A stretch of DNA of 64,000 nt from CAYFPS01 sp964345075 (GTDB lineage Bacteria > CAIWAD01), in contig CAYFPS010000002.1 of assembly GCA_964345075.1 (NCBI GenBank), positions 215,156-279,155 on the forward strand. Direction: 5' to 3'. Numbering within the stretch: the stretch's first letter is position 1; each line of letters opens with the position of its first letter. Both the position numbers and the translations under genes were made by a program. The notes under the pieces were generated by a model, which worked only from the letters and a program-made list of their open reading frames with translations, was not told where the DNA came from and ran no database searches. Below, piece by piece: positions 8,533 through 17,548 of this stretch.

Positions 8533-9351
8533 ATGAATTTGCTGGATCTTGATCTTGAGGCCGTGCATGGCCATTTGCTGCGCTTCCTGAAGGAGAGTGT
8601 GCAGGGGGCGGGCTTTGACCGCGCCGTGCTGGGCCTTTCCGGGGGCATTGACTCTGCTCTGGTGGCCGCTCTGGCTGCGGAAGCGCTGGGGCCGGATTGT
8701 ATCACGGGGCTGTTGATGCCCTGGAAAAGCAGTTCACAGGCCTCGCTGGATGACGCATACGCAGTGGCCGAACACCTGGGGATTCAGCACCGTGAAGTGC
8801 CGATTACTGCCATGGTCGAGGCTTTTGCGGCCGGGCTTGATGCGCCTGATGCACTACGCATGGGCAATATCATGGCCCGCTGCCGCATGATCTGCATTTT
8901 CGATGAGAGCGCGCGCATCGGCGCGCTGCCGCTGGGAACATCCAACAAGAGCGAGCTGCTTTTGGGCTATGGGACCTGGTACGGGGACCTGGCCAGCGCA
9001 GTCAATCCAATTGGTGACCTCTACAAGACACAGGTTTTCGCCTTAAGCCGGCACCTGGGCCTGCCTTCCGCCGTCATCGACAAGGCCCCCAGCGCGGATC
9101 TGGAAAGCGGCCAGACCGATGAGGCGGACCTTGGCTGGAGCTACTCACGCATCGACGATGTGCTCGTGCGCCATGTGGACTTGCGCCACAGTCCTGAGCG
9201 CATTGTGCAGGATGGCCTGCCGCGCGAGGATGTTGAAGGCATCCTGAAGCGGATGAAGCGTTTTCATTTCAAGCGCAATCTGCCCGTCATCGCCAAGGTA
9301 TCGCCGCGGGCAATCGGCGCGGACTGGCTCTATCAGCGGGACAGTCGCTGA
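8533..9351 (+). CDS. nadE: NAD+ synthetase (ammonia-dependent type)
   Basis: A 272-residue protein containing only the synthetase domain. LGLSGGIDSALVAALAAEALG is the ATP-pyrophosphatase loop; GTSNKSELLLGYGTWYGD and PSADLESGQTDE are the NaAD- and ATP-binding blocks. There is no N-terminal glutaminase domain, so it should use ammonia directly. It catalyses the last step of NAD+ synthesis. It begins a six-gene set in which each gene overlaps the next by one to four bases. Confidence 0.93.
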   Translation: MNLLDLDLEAVHGHLLRFLKESVQGAGFDRAVLGLSGGIDSALVAALAAEALGPDCITGLLMPWKSSSQASLDDAYAVAEHLGIQHREVPITAMVEAFAAGLDAPDALRMGNIMARCRMICIFDESARIGALPLGTSNKSELLLGYGTWYGDLASAVNPIGDLYKTQVFALSRHLGLPSAVIDKAPSADLESGQTDEADLGWSYSRIDDVLVRHVDLRHSPERIVQDGLPREDVEGILKRMKRFHFKRNLPVIAKVSPRAIGADWLYQRDSR

Positions 9352-10073
9352 TGACACATCGTGGTGAACTGATTCTGGTGCCGACTCCCATTGGCAATCT
9401 GGAAGACCTGACCTTGCGCGCGCTGCGTATTTTGAAAGAAGCCGATCATGTGGCCGCCGAGGACACTCGCACAACGCGCAGGCTTTTTGATCACTATGGC
9501 ATCACCACTCCCTTAAGTGCCTATCACGATTTCAGCACACCAGCGGCCCGACGCAGGCTTGTATCACGGCTGGAAGAGGGACAGGTGCTTGCGCTGGTTA
9601 GTGATGCTGGATCACCGGGAATTTCCGATCCGGCCTATCGACTGGTGCAGGACGCTATTGAACTGAAGATTCGTGTTACAGCCCTGCCCGGCGCAACCAG
9701 CATCATTCCAGCGCTGACGGGCAGCGGCATGCCAACCGACAGCTTTCTTTACATCGGCTTCCTGCCGCGAAAGAAGGGTCGCGAATCGGCAATCAGGGAT
9801 ATGCTCGAATCGCCCTGCACGGTTGTGGCGCTGGAGTCGCCCCATCGTATCACGGACAGCCTGAAGCGGATTGCTGTAATTGCCCCCAGAAGGCAGGTCT
9901 GCATCGCGCGGGAACTGAGCAAAATCCATGAAGAGTTTCTGCGGGGCCCGGCCGAGGAACTTGCCGCCCGTGTTACAGAAAGCCCACTTAATGGCGAAAT
10001 GGTTTTGCTGGTTGAAGGGCTGTCGGCAGCAGACAAACGGCTGCGCAAACTGGACGAGGAAAAGGAGTCCTGA
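9351..10073 (+). CDS. rsmI: 16S rRNA (cytidine1402-2'-O)-methyltransferase
   Basis: A 240-residue member of the tetrapyrrole-methylase fold family. It opens with LILVPTPIGNLEDLTLRA, then AAEDTRTTRRLFDHYGI, LVSDAGSPGISDPAYRLV, ALPGATSIIPAL and ESPHRI, all signature blocks of RsmI (formerly YraL). It 2'-O-methylates C1402 in the ribosomal decoding centre. The ATG shares its A with the nadE stop. Confidence 0.93.
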   Translation: MTHRGELILVPTPIGNLEDLTLRALRILKEADHVAAEDTRTTRRLFDHYGITTPLSAYHDFSTPAARRRLVSRLEEGQVLALVSDAGSPGISDPAYRLVQDAIELKIRVTALPGATSIIPALTGSGMPTDSFLYIGFLPRKKGRESAIRDMLESPCTVVALESPHRITDSLKRIAVIAPRRQVCIARELSKIHEEFLRGPAEELAARVTESPLNGEMVLLVEGLSAADKRLRKLDEEKES

Positions 10074-10885
10074 TGTTTCCGACGATTTTTGAAATCGGTT
10101 CCTTTCAGCTTTCCACTTATGGCCTGATGATGATGCTGGCCTTCCTGGCCGGTATCAGCCTGGCTGTATCACGAGGAAAGAGTAGGAATATCCCCAAGGA
10201 CTTCATTCAGGACCTGAGCACAATGATCCTGCTCAGCAGTCTGGTTGGCGCTCGCGGGCTTTACGCGCTTACCCATCTGGATGAGTTCAGGGGCAACTGG
10301 ATATCCGTCATCAGCCCTTTTCAGCCAGACGGGCGCTTCGGCATTGCCGGATTGGTTCTCCTGGGTGGTGTGCTGGCCGCCATCGCCTTCAGCGTGTATT
10401 ACACCAGAAAAAAAGGCCACAGCATTCCCGATGTCTTCGATCTGCTGGCACCTTCGCTGGCGCTGGGCATTGCCATCGGTCGTGTCGGCTGCCTGATGAA
10501 TGGCTGCTGCTATGGTGATACATGCGACCTGCCCTGGGCCGTCACATATCCACTTTCCAGCCATCTGCACCATCTTGGCCCCGTGCACCCGACCCAGCTC
10601 TACTCCATTCTGGCCAATCTGATCGTGATGGGCATCCTGCTCAAGGTGGCCACCAGACGGCAATTTCCCGGGCAGATTTTCGCCCTCTTTCTGATTCTCT
10701 ATTCGCCCGGCCGATTCATTGTTGAATTCCTGCGCGACTACGAGCCCTCGATGATCCTGGCCGACCTGGGCGGCTGGCATGTCACTACCAGCCAACTTCT
10801 GACCGCCGGCATGTTTGCCGTGGGAATCGCACTCTACCGCTACTGGCAGAAGGCTGCGGGGCTGAATTCGGAGGCAAGGGCATGA
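10073..10885 (+). CDS. lgt: Prolipoprotein diacylglyceryl transferase
   Basis: A 270-residue integral membrane protein with about seven hydrophobic segments. The family signature appears as AIGRVGCLMNGCCYGD, a common bacterial variant of the GRxGNFxNGE motif, followed by HPTQLY and PGRFIVEFLRDYE. It transfers diacylglycerol from phosphatidylglycerol to the lipobox cysteine. This fits the several lipoproteins in the window. It overlaps rsmI upstream and tmk downstream. Confidence 0.92.
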   Translation: MFPTIFEIGSFQLSTYGLMMMLAFLAGISLAVSRGKSRNIPKDFIQDLSTMILLSSLVGARGLYALTHLDEFRGNWISVISPFQPDGRFGIAGLVLLGGVLAAIAFSVYYTRKKGHSIPDVFDLLAPSLALGIAIGRVGCLMNGCCYGDTCDLPWAVTYPLSSHLHHLGPVHPTQLYSILANLIVMGILLKVATRRQFPGQIFALFLILYSPGRFIVEFLRDYEPSMILADLGGWHVTTSQLLTAGMFAVGIALYRYWQKAAGLNSEARA

Positions 10886-11511
10886 AAGGCCTTTTCCTCA
10901 GTCTGGAAGGAATTGACGGCACGGGCAAGAGCACTCAAGCGCTTCGCATCAAGCAGTGGCTGGAAGGGCGCGGCCATCAGGTGCTGGTCTTGCGGGAGCC
11001 GGGAGGTAGCCATGTCTCCGAGCAGATTCGCAGCGTGCTGCTTGACCCTGGAAACCACAGCATGTGCAGCGAAACAGAGCTGCTGCTCTACACGGCTTCT
11101 CGCATGCAGATCATTCGCGAACTGATGCTGCCCTGGCTGGATGCGGGAAACACGCTGCTGCTTGACCGCTTTGCCGACTCGAGCACGGCTTATCAGGGTT
11201 ATGGCCGTCAACTGGACATGGCCATGCTGAAAACTCTCAACGGGCTGGTCAGGAAGCTCGCCTGGCCTGACAGAACCTGGTGGCTGGAACTGGATCCTGA
11301 GTTGGCGGCAAGCCGGGTTGGCGGTGATGATCGCCTTGAACAGGCGCCGCGGGATTTCTTCAGACGCGTGGCAGCAGGCTATGGAAAGATTCAGCATGAG
11401 GAGCCTGATCGCGTGATACAAATCGATGCAGCGGGAAGTCCCGATGCTGTCTTTGCCGCAATCAGCTCCGACCTTGAAAGACTGCTGGAAGGCAGAAAGG
11501 CAAAACCATGA
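10882..11511 (+). CDS. tmk: Thymidylate kinase
   Basis: A 209-residue P-loop kinase. LEGIDGTGKST is the Walker A motif (about 8-18). REPGGS (about 38-43) carries the DR/EP-type nucleotide-positioning residues. LLLDRFADSSTAYQGYGR is the thymidylate-binding block. It phosphorylates dTMP to dTDP. The lid region is short. It overlaps lgt and ctp by four bases each. Confidence 0.93.
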   Translation: MKGLFLSLEGIDGTGKSTQALRIKQWLEGRGHQVLVLREPGGSHVSEQIRSVLLDPGNHSMCSETELLLYTASRMQIIRELMLPWLDAGNTLLLDRFADSSTAYQGYGRQLDMAMLKTLNGLVRKLAWPDRTWWLELDPELAASRVGGDDRLEQAPRDFFRRVAAGYGKIQHEEPDRVIQIDAAGSPDAVFAAISSDLERLLEGRKAKP

Positions 11512-13163
11512 AGCGACTTGCAACAACTCTGCTGACAGCCCTGGTACTGGCTGTCCTGATGGGCGGTGCCGAGCAGGATGCCTATCAGATGGAGCTCCGC
11601 GAAAGCCTCAATCGCTTTGGCGATGTCTATCGCAACATCTCCAACCGCTATGTGGACAGAATCAATCCGGAGGCGGCCATTGAGGCTGCCATTCACGGAA
11701 TGATGGAAGAACTGGACCCCTATTCCGACTACTTCATCGAAGAAAGCGCGCAGGACCTGGAAGACATGAGCCGCGGGCAGTACGGTGGAATCGGCATGGA
11801 AGTGGGTCTGCGTGGCAGCGACAAGCGTGTTACAGTGATCAGTCCTTTTGAAGGCACGCCATCCTGGGATGCTGGTCTGCTTGCCGGTGACGAGATCATT
11901 GGTGTGGACAGTGTAGACGTGCGCGGCTGGAAGCTTCAGGATGTGGTGGGAAAGATCAAGGGCAAACCCGGTACGGACTTGCTGCTGCGCATAGCCAGAG
12001 GCAAGGAAGAGAGCCAGTACCGTCTTACCCGGGAACTGATCACGATACACGATGTGCGCTTTGCCGGTATCGTTGACGAAGAAGCAAAGATCGGCTACAT
12101 CCGGCTGACTCGCTTCTCCGGCAAGGCTGGTGACAACATGTTTGAGGCCGTCAGCACTCTTAAGCAGGCCGGCATGCAAAAGCTTGTGCTCGATTTGCGT
12201 GGCAATCCCGGTGGAATGCTGCGCGAGGCTGTGGCCATTTGTGATCTCTTCCTTGATCCGGGTCTTGATGTGGTTGTAACACGCGTTCGCGATGATGAAG
12301 TCAAGCAGCGCTGGACCACCACCGAACGAGCGCTTTTCAAGGGTGAAATGATCGTTCTGGTCAATGGAGGTTCCGCCTCGGCCAGCGAAATCGTGGCTGG
12401 CGTGTTACAGGATTACGATCGGGCTGTTGTGCTGGGAGAGCCCAGTTTTGGCAAGGGCCTGGTGCAAAGTGTGATCGACATTGACGAAGAGGCCAAGGTC
12501 AAATTGACTACCGGCCGTTACTATCTGCCCTCCGGTCGTCTGATCCAGAAGGTCGACTACTTTCAGGACAATGAAGTCCTCAATCATGTTGATGACGCAG
12601 TCGTCCGTGATACACTCTTTCACACGGGCAAGGGCCGGGAAGTGCTGGCCGGACGTGGGATCACACCGGATCTGGAAGTCAAGGCTGAAAAGTCCAGCTG
12701 GCTGGTTAGCGAACTCTGGCGCGAAGGTATGTTCGTCAACTTCATCAGCGATCACTTTGGTGCAGAGGGCCCGGCGGATGCCAGCATAAGCAAGCGGGAC
12801 CTGAAGGATTTTGCGCAGTACGCAAAGGATCAGGGCTTTGAATACAAGCCGCGGGGCAGTTCGGCCCTTGACGAGCTCAAAACCATCCTTGAAGAAGAGA
12901 AGTCCGACAAACTCCTCAAGGATCTTGAAGAATTGCGTCAGGACATGGCACAGGATCTTGATCAGCAGTTTACAGCGCACGAAGATGAGCTTAAGCATCG
13001 CCTGCAGCTGGAGCTGAGCAATCTTCGCTCCGGCAGCGATGCCCGCACACGGCTGGCCCTTACTCGTGATACAGCATTCATGAAGGCAAACGAGCTGCTT
13101 AATACTGATGGGCAGGACGAATACTCCAGCCTGCTGGAATCAGCCACAGGTGAGCTCAATTGA
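11508..13163 (+). CDS. Carboxyl-terminal processing protease (S41, CtpA-like)
   Basis: A 551-residue exported serine protease. A signal peptide covers about residues 1-20. An N-terminal segment contains ELDPYSDYF; a PDZ domain spans roughly 80-165 (GQYGGIGMEVG, LAGDEIIGVDS). The S41 core has LDLRGNPGG, the serine motif GGSASASEI (about 287-294) and the general-base lysine K316 in FGKGLVQ. The last 130 residues form a charged, probably coiled-coil tail, longer than in most CtpA proteins. It likely trims periplasmic or exported proteins. Start and stop overlap the neighbouring genes. Confidence 0.92.
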   Translation: MKRLATTLLTALVLAVLMGGAEQDAYQMELRESLNRFGDVYRNISNRYVDRINPEAAIEAAIHGMMEELDPYSDYFIEESAQDLEDMSRGQYGGIGMEVGLRGSDKRVTVISPFEGTPSWDAGLLAGDEIIGVDSVDVRGWKLQDVVGKIKGKPGTDLLLRIARGKEESQYRLTRELITIHDVRFAGIVDEEAKIGYIRLTRFSGKAGDNMFEAVSTLKQAGMQKLVLDLRGNPGGMLREAVAICDLFLDPGLDVVVTRVRDDEVKQRWTTTERALFKGEMIVLVNGGSASASEIVAGVLQDYDRAVVLGEPSFGKGLVQSVIDIDEEAKVKLTTGRYYLPSGRLIQKVDYFQDNEVLNHVDDAVVRDTLFHTGKGREVLAGRGITPDLEVKAEKSSWLVSELWREGMFVNFISDHFGAEGPADASISKRDLKDFAQYAKDQGFEYKPRGSSALDELKTILEEEKSDKLLKDLEELRQDMAQDLDQQFTAHEDELKHRLQLELSNLRSGSDARTRLALTRDTAFMKANELLNTDGQDEYSSLLESATGELN

Positions 13164-13828
13164 AGACAAGCCGGATTTTCTGCGACTTTGACGGAACCAT
13201 AACCTGCGACGACACGCTGGTCCTCCTGCTTGATCGCTTTGGGAAGTGCCTGCCAGACGGGCGTGACTGGCGCGCCATCGAGTTTGATGATTCGCTGAAT
13301 GAAGAGGTCAAACTGCAAGCCGAAATGGATCTGCTCGATTGTTCGCGCGAGCAGGCTCTGGAATTTCTTCGTGATACAGTCCGGATCAGAGATGGCTTCG
13401 CGGATCTCCTTAAATGGATTCGTCAAGAATCCGGCTGCCTGCACATCCTTTCTGGTGGACTCCTTCCAATTATCGAGCAAAGCCTTGCTGACTTTGCCGG
13501 AAGCGGACTCAGGCTGGAGGCGAATCAGCTGATCGGTGATACAGGCTGGCAGGTAAGGGCCAACAGCACTCCCCGCATTCGCGAGCGCTGCAACCACTGC
13601 AAAACCCAGCATTTGAAGCAGGCGGCCAGCCTGCAAATCGAGAGCATCTACATTGGCGATGGCAGCACGGACTTTTGCCCGGCTCGCGAAGCAGACATGG
13701 TTTTCGCCCGCGGGACTCTTGCCAGACAATTACAGGAAGAAGGGCGGGCCTTTACCGCCTTTGAAGATTTTCACCAGGTCCTTCATTCATTGCAGCAGGC
13801 TGGCGTGATGTTGGTGAATGAGAGATAG
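13160..13828 (+). CDS. HAD-family phosphatase (MtnX/SerB-like)
   Basis: A 222-residue protein starting at a TTG that overlaps the ctp stop. FCDFDGTIT carries the catalytic aspartate pair, HILSGG is motif II and IGDGSTDFCPA is motif III/IV. The layout and RCNHCKTQH segment resemble the MtnX branch (2-hydroxy-3-keto-5-methylthiopentenyl-1-phosphate phosphatase), but no other methionine-salvage gene is nearby. It could equally be a general HAD phosphatase. Last gene of the nadE operon. Confidence 0.75.
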   Translation: MKTSRIFCDFDGTITCDDTLVLLLDRFGKCLPDGRDWRAIEFDDSLNEEVKLQAEMDLLDCSREQALEFLRDTVRIRDGFADLLKWIRQESGCLHILSGGLLPIIEQSLADFAGSGLRLEANQLIGDTGWQVRANSTPRIRERCNHCKTQHLKQAASLQIESIYIGDGSTDFCPAREADMVFARGTLARQLQEEGRAFTAFEDFHQVLHSLQQAGVMLVNER

Positions 13829-13876
13829 GCTACGGCATTTAGCAACTTCAGCCGAGGCAGTCAGGAACGAGGAAAC

Positions 13877-15019
13877 ATGCGATTCAACACCAGAGCCATT
13901 CATGCCGGTAATCAGATTGACGAATCCACCGGCGCGGTCAACAAGCCCATCGTCCTTAGTAGCACTTTTGTGCAGGATGATATTGGGGTAACACGCGGAT
14001 GGGATTATTCACGCGCTGGAAACCCGACCCGTGATTCACTGGAAATGAATATTGCGGCTCTGGAAAACGCGCAGCATGGCCTCGTCTTCGCTTCAGGGCT
14101 TGCAGCTCTCCAGGCGCTCATGCACCTGCTGAAGGCCGGCGATCACCTGATCTGCACGGCCGGTGTATACGGCGGCACCTGGCGCTTCCTGACGAAAGTG
14201 ATGGAGCCATGGGGCCTGAAGGTGAGTTTTGTTGACAGCACGAATCTGGACACGGTCACCGAAGCTCTAAGGCCTGAAACCCGCATGGTCTTTGTGGAGA
14301 CACCGACCAATCCCATGATGAAGCTGTGTGACATTCGCGGACTGGCGGGTATCACTGAAACGCAGGACCTGACTCTTGTGGTGGACAATACTTTTCTCAC
14401 GCCCTACTTCCAGAACCCGCTGGACCTTGGCGCGGACATTGTCCTCCACTCCTGCACAAAGTATCTGGGCGGTCACAGCGACCTTATCATGGGAGCGTTG
14501 GCCACCAACAACGCGAGCCTTCATGAGCAACTCGCCTTTGTGCAAAAGAGCGCGGGAGCCGTTCCCAGCCCCTTCGAGTGTTACATGATGCTGCGTTCGG
14601 TCAAGACACTGGGCCTGCGCATGGAGCGCCACTACGAAAACGCCCTGCGAGTAGCGCACTTTCTGGAAGAGCATCCGGCCGTCAACAGGGTCTTCTACCC
14701 CGGCCTGAGCTCCCATCCGCAGTACGAATTGGCAATGCGCCAGATGCGTGGATTCGGTGGCATGCTTTCCTTTGAGCTCGATAATTTCGAGCGGGCCCGG
14801 CGGGTCGCGCTTTCCTTGAGGATTTTCAAACTGGCTGAATCGTTGGGCGGCGTGGAAAGCCTGATCAATCATCCGGTTGGAATGACACACGCTTCCGTGC
14901 CGAGGGCCGAACGGGAAGCCTATGGCCTGACCGACAGCCTGCTGCGCCTCTCTGTGGGTGTTGAAGATGTCGAAGATCTGATTGCGGACCTGACACAGGC
15001 CTTTGCCACGCTTAGTTGA
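13877..15019 (+). CDS. Cys/Met metabolism PLP enzyme (cystathionine gamma-synthase or lyase type)
   Basis: A 380-residue enzyme. TRAIHAGNQIDESTGAV and YSRAGNPTRDSLE are the opening blocks; VDNTFLTPYFQNPL and the PLP lysine in HSCTKYLGGHSD follow; AESLGGVESLINHPVGMTH is the C-terminal signature. This family acts on cystathionine, O-succinylhomoserine or methionine; synthase and lyase cannot be separated by eye. GAGG precedes the ATG. It is followed 11 bases later by the citrate-synthase-like gene, so they probably share a transcript. Confidence 0.88.
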   Translation: MRFNTRAIHAGNQIDESTGAVNKPIVLSSTFVQDDIGVTRGWDYSRAGNPTRDSLEMNIAALENAQHGLVFASGLAALQALMHLLKAGDHLICTAGVYGGTWRFLTKVMEPWGLKVSFVDSTNLDTVTEALRPETRMVFVETPTNPMMKLCDIRGLAGITETQDLTLVVDNTFLTPYFQNPLDLGADIVLHSCTKYLGGHSDLIMGALATNNASLHEQLAFVQKSAGAVPSPFECYMMLRSVKTLGLRMERHYENALRVAHFLEEHPAVNRVFYPGLSSHPQYELAMRQMRGFGGMLSFELDNFERARRVALSLRIFKLAESLGGVESLINHPVGMTHASVPRAEREAYGLTDSLLRLSVGVEDVEDLIADLTQAFATLS

Positions 15020-15030
15020 GGAATCGACTC

Positions 15031-15786
15031 ATGAATACACCGACCTGGCAGACACGTATCACGGAAACCGGCGCGGGAGAGCTGAATGTCCGTGGCTATC
15101 GTATCACGGACATCATTTCGAAGCTCAGTTTTGCCCAGACGATCTACCTGATTCTGAAGGGTGAACTTCCTACAGAAGCCGAAGCACGCATGATGGAAGG
15201 CCTGCTGGCCTCCAGCATCGATCACGGTATCACACCACCTTCGAACCTTGCGGCTCGTACGGTGATGAGTGGCGGCAACAGCCTTAATGCTTCCGTGGCG
15301 GCTGGCATTCTGACCATCGGGGACAGCCATGGTGGTGCCATCGAGCAGTGCGCGCGCATTTTGCAGGAAGCCGTCAGCGCAGGCAAGGACGCTGAAACGC
15401 TGGTGGCCGAAATGAAGGCTGCCGGCAAGCGGATTCCCGGATACGGTCATCGCATTCACGCCCGTGATCCTCGCACAAGCGAGCTGTTGGAGCTGGCCGA
15501 TCGCTGCGGTTTTACCGGCCCGCACATTCATCTGGCCGCTGCTGTCATGGAAGAGCTTGAGCAAGGCACAGACAAGAAGCTGCCGCTGAATGTGGATGGG
15601 GCAATCGCAGCCATCATTTCGGAAATGGGCTTTGACTGGCGCCTTGGCAAGGGATTTTTCATTATTGCGCGCACACCGGGCCTGGTGGCGCATGTCTTTG
15701 AAGAGTGGACGACCCAGAAGCCCATGCGCAAGCTTGGCCCCATTGGCGGCGAATACACGGGCCCTGAAGAACGGGAGATTCCCTAG
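15031..15786 (+). CDS. Short citrate-synthase-like protein (citryl-CoA lyase type)
   Basis: A 251-residue protein, far shorter than citrate synthase (about 400). The ATG at 15031 follows GAGGA; five upstream codons are read-through. It keeps catalytic-domain blocks: GGNSLNASVAAG, GDSHGGAIEQC, and PGYGHRIHARDPRTSELL, equivalent to the GYGHRxYxxxDPR motif. Proteins of this size and pattern are annotated as citryl-CoA lyase, which splits citryl-CoA to acetyl-CoA and oxaloacetate. The exact substrate here is unproven. Confidence 0.8.
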   Translation: MNTPTWQTRITETGAGELNVRGYRITDIISKLSFAQTIYLILKGELPTEAEARMMEGLLASSIDHGITPPSNLAARTVMSGGNSLNASVAAGILTIGDSHGGAIEQCARILQEAVSAGKDAETLVAEMKAAGKRIPGYGHRIHARDPRTSELLELADRCGFTGPHIHLAAAVMEELEQGTDKKLPLNVDGAIAAIISEMGFDWRLGKGFFIIARTPGLVAHVFEEWTTQKPMRKLGPIGGEYTGPEEREIP

Positions 15787-15789
15787 GCT

Positions 15790-16422
15790 GTGTCACAGGA
15801 TCGCTTCGTTCAACTTTTCCGCGCCATGTTTCGTGGCGGCTTTATTGGCGGGCTGGTCGCTCTGATCGGCAGCTTCATGGCATCTGCTGTTTTTCACCTG
15901 CATCAGGACAGTCTGCGATCGTTTGAGCAGGAAGATGCGCTTGCGGCACAACTTAAGGCGTCCACTGGCGTGGCAGGAGTCTACCTGCTACCAGACAGCC
16001 GCACGCCGCCTGCTGAAGGTGTCTCGATTGAAGAGCACGTGAACGCACTGACGGAACGCATTGCCAAAGGCCCTGTCGCCTTTGTTGCCATTCGGCCGGG
16101 CGAGGACCACACACCCCTGCAAGCCCGCTTTTACCTGAGCCTGCTGATTCATCTGGGGTTAGCAAGCGGCCTGACTGTGCTCGGCTGGAAACTGCGGGAA
16201 ATGAGCTGGCGCGAGCGCACAACGATCCTCGCAGGCGCCATGCTTGCAGGCGTAAGCTATGTCCTTTTGAATCACATGAATCAGTGGTACTTCGGCTGGG
16301 CCTACACGCGTGATACACTGCTGGCTGCCATGATTGCATGGATCCCGGCGGTGATGGTCATCGGCTGGGCTACGGGAGCAGGCAGGAACTTTACCGCGGA
16401 GCCGGTCAGTCGTCCAGACTGA
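15790..16422 (+). CDS. Hypothetical membrane protein
   Basis: A 210-residue protein starting at a GTG three bases after the previous stop. Hydrophobic segments appear near residues 17-36, 115-132, 145-160 and 174-195. An extracytoplasmic-looking stretch of about 75 residues lies between the first and second. I do not recognise the family. The 3' end overlaps the convergent barrel-protein gene by 17 bases. Confidence 0.7.
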   Translation: MSQDRFVQLFRAMFRGGFIGGLVALIGSFMASAVFHLHQDSLRSFEQEDALAAQLKASTGVAGVYLLPDSRTPPAEGVSIEEHVNALTERIAKGPVAFVAIRPGEDHTPLQARFYLSLLIHLGLASGLTVLGWKLREMSWRERTTILAGAMLAGVSYVLLNHMNQWYFGWAYTRDTLLAAMIAWIPAVMVIGWATGAGRNFTAEPVSRPD

Positions 16423-17548
16423 TATCCGTCGACCAGCGCAGCCCCAGACCGATCCGCGTCAGATTGTAATCCTTAACGCGACCAATCTCACCGTAAGACG
16501 CGGTCGTCCGCCGCCATTCACGCTCCACAATCAACTGCAGGCGAAGATCCTTCAGCGGTGATACACTTGCCCGCAGATCCCAGTTGTAGCGGCGATCGTG
16601 ACGGCCATAGTGAAAGGGGTCATCGATCTCGCCCAGCGAACTGGTGTAAAAGCGATCACGCACAAGGAAGCCTGCATCCAGATCCAGGTCGGGCAGGTCC
16701 ATGGGCAGGCGGAAGTCGCGCGAAAGGCCCATTCGATACTGGTCTTCCTGATGACTGCCATCACCACCTTCATCGTCACTTCCGGCAGCTGGAAGATAGC
16801 TGCTGGCGGCTCCGGAAAAGCCGACATTGTCCGTGTCAACAAAGGTGTAACCCAGCGTGGCGCGCAGATCCAGCGGCAGATCGGCAGACAGGCCGAGACC
16901 GAAACCAACAGCCTCGGTGTCGTACTCGGTGAACCAGCCGTTGTAGTAGTTCACATCCGAAAAGGCGTCAAGTGATACACCGATGCGCTCCATGCCGCCC
17001 CAGTCGGGCAGACGGAACCGCAGCGTGGCCTCCAGCAGCTCGCCATCAAAGGTGGCACCGCGCAAAAGCCCTGTATCACGATCCGTGAACTGACGCAGGT
17101 AAAAGTTGTCCAGCAGGCGCCAGTTAAGCTGAAAACCCCACCCTGCTCGAGGAAGCCACTGCAGGCGCAGGGCATGGCTGTTGTAGCCGTTGGCGCTGGA
17201 TGATTCGTACTGGGACCACTTGCCGTCGTAGCCTAGGCGCAGGCGGCCACGACCGCTGCGTCCGCCCACCAGCTTCTGCAGCCGATCGACAAGGCCCTTT
17301 CGAGTGGAAAGGCGCCAGGTCAGGTCCATGCCCAGACGATGCTCGGCCTTGACACCGGCCACGCCTTCTACATCTGTTTGAAAGAGAGGATCATCATCCA
17401 GGCGCTCACGATCGGCATCGGAGAGCCGCAGGACATTAGAATCCAGCAGGATTCGATCCTCCAGGTCGAAGGAGATTTCGGGCTTGAGTCCATTGGCTGC
17501 ACAGGTACACGCCAGCAGCGTGCAGGCCAGCAGCAGGCTACTCTTCAT
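16406..17548 (-). CDS. Outer-membrane beta-barrel-like protein of the pgs cluster
   Basis: A 380-residue protein with a signal peptide (MKSSLLLACTLLACTCAANG). The rest consists of many alternating amphipathic strands with aromatic girdles (for example LRLGYDGKWSQYES, GWGFQLNWRLLDNFY, LRATLGYTFVDTDN) and ends in a beta strand, LGLRWSTDISLDD. This is the pattern of an outer-membrane barrel. It is the last gene of the pgsB-pgsC-pgsW operon, overlapping the preceding gene. I infer a role in moving or anchoring the polymer across the outer membrane; no family was recognised. Confidence 0.65.
   Translation of the reverse strand: MKSSLLLACTLLACTCAANGLKPEISFDLEDRILLDSNVLRLSDADRERLDDDPLFQTDVEGVAGVKAEHRLGMDLTWRLSTRKGLVDRLQKLVGGRSGRGRLRLGYDGKWSQYESSSANGYNSHALRLQWLPRAGWGFQLNWRLLDNFYLRQFTDRDTGLLRGATFDGELLEATLRFRLPDWGGMERIGVSLDAFSDVNYYNGWFTEYDTEAVGFGLGLSADLPLDLRATLGYTFVDTDNVGFSGAASSYLPAAGSDDEGGDGSHQEDQYRMGLSRDFRLPMDLPDLDLDAGFLVRDRFYTSSLGEIDDPFHYGRHDRRYNWDLRASVSPLKDLRLQLIVEREWRRTTASYGEIGRVKDYNLTRIGLGLRWSTDISLDD

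Noticed and set aside
13160..13828. Firm naming of the HAD phosphatase as mtnX
   Set aside because: Motifs fit several HAD branches and no methionine-salvage genes are adjacent.
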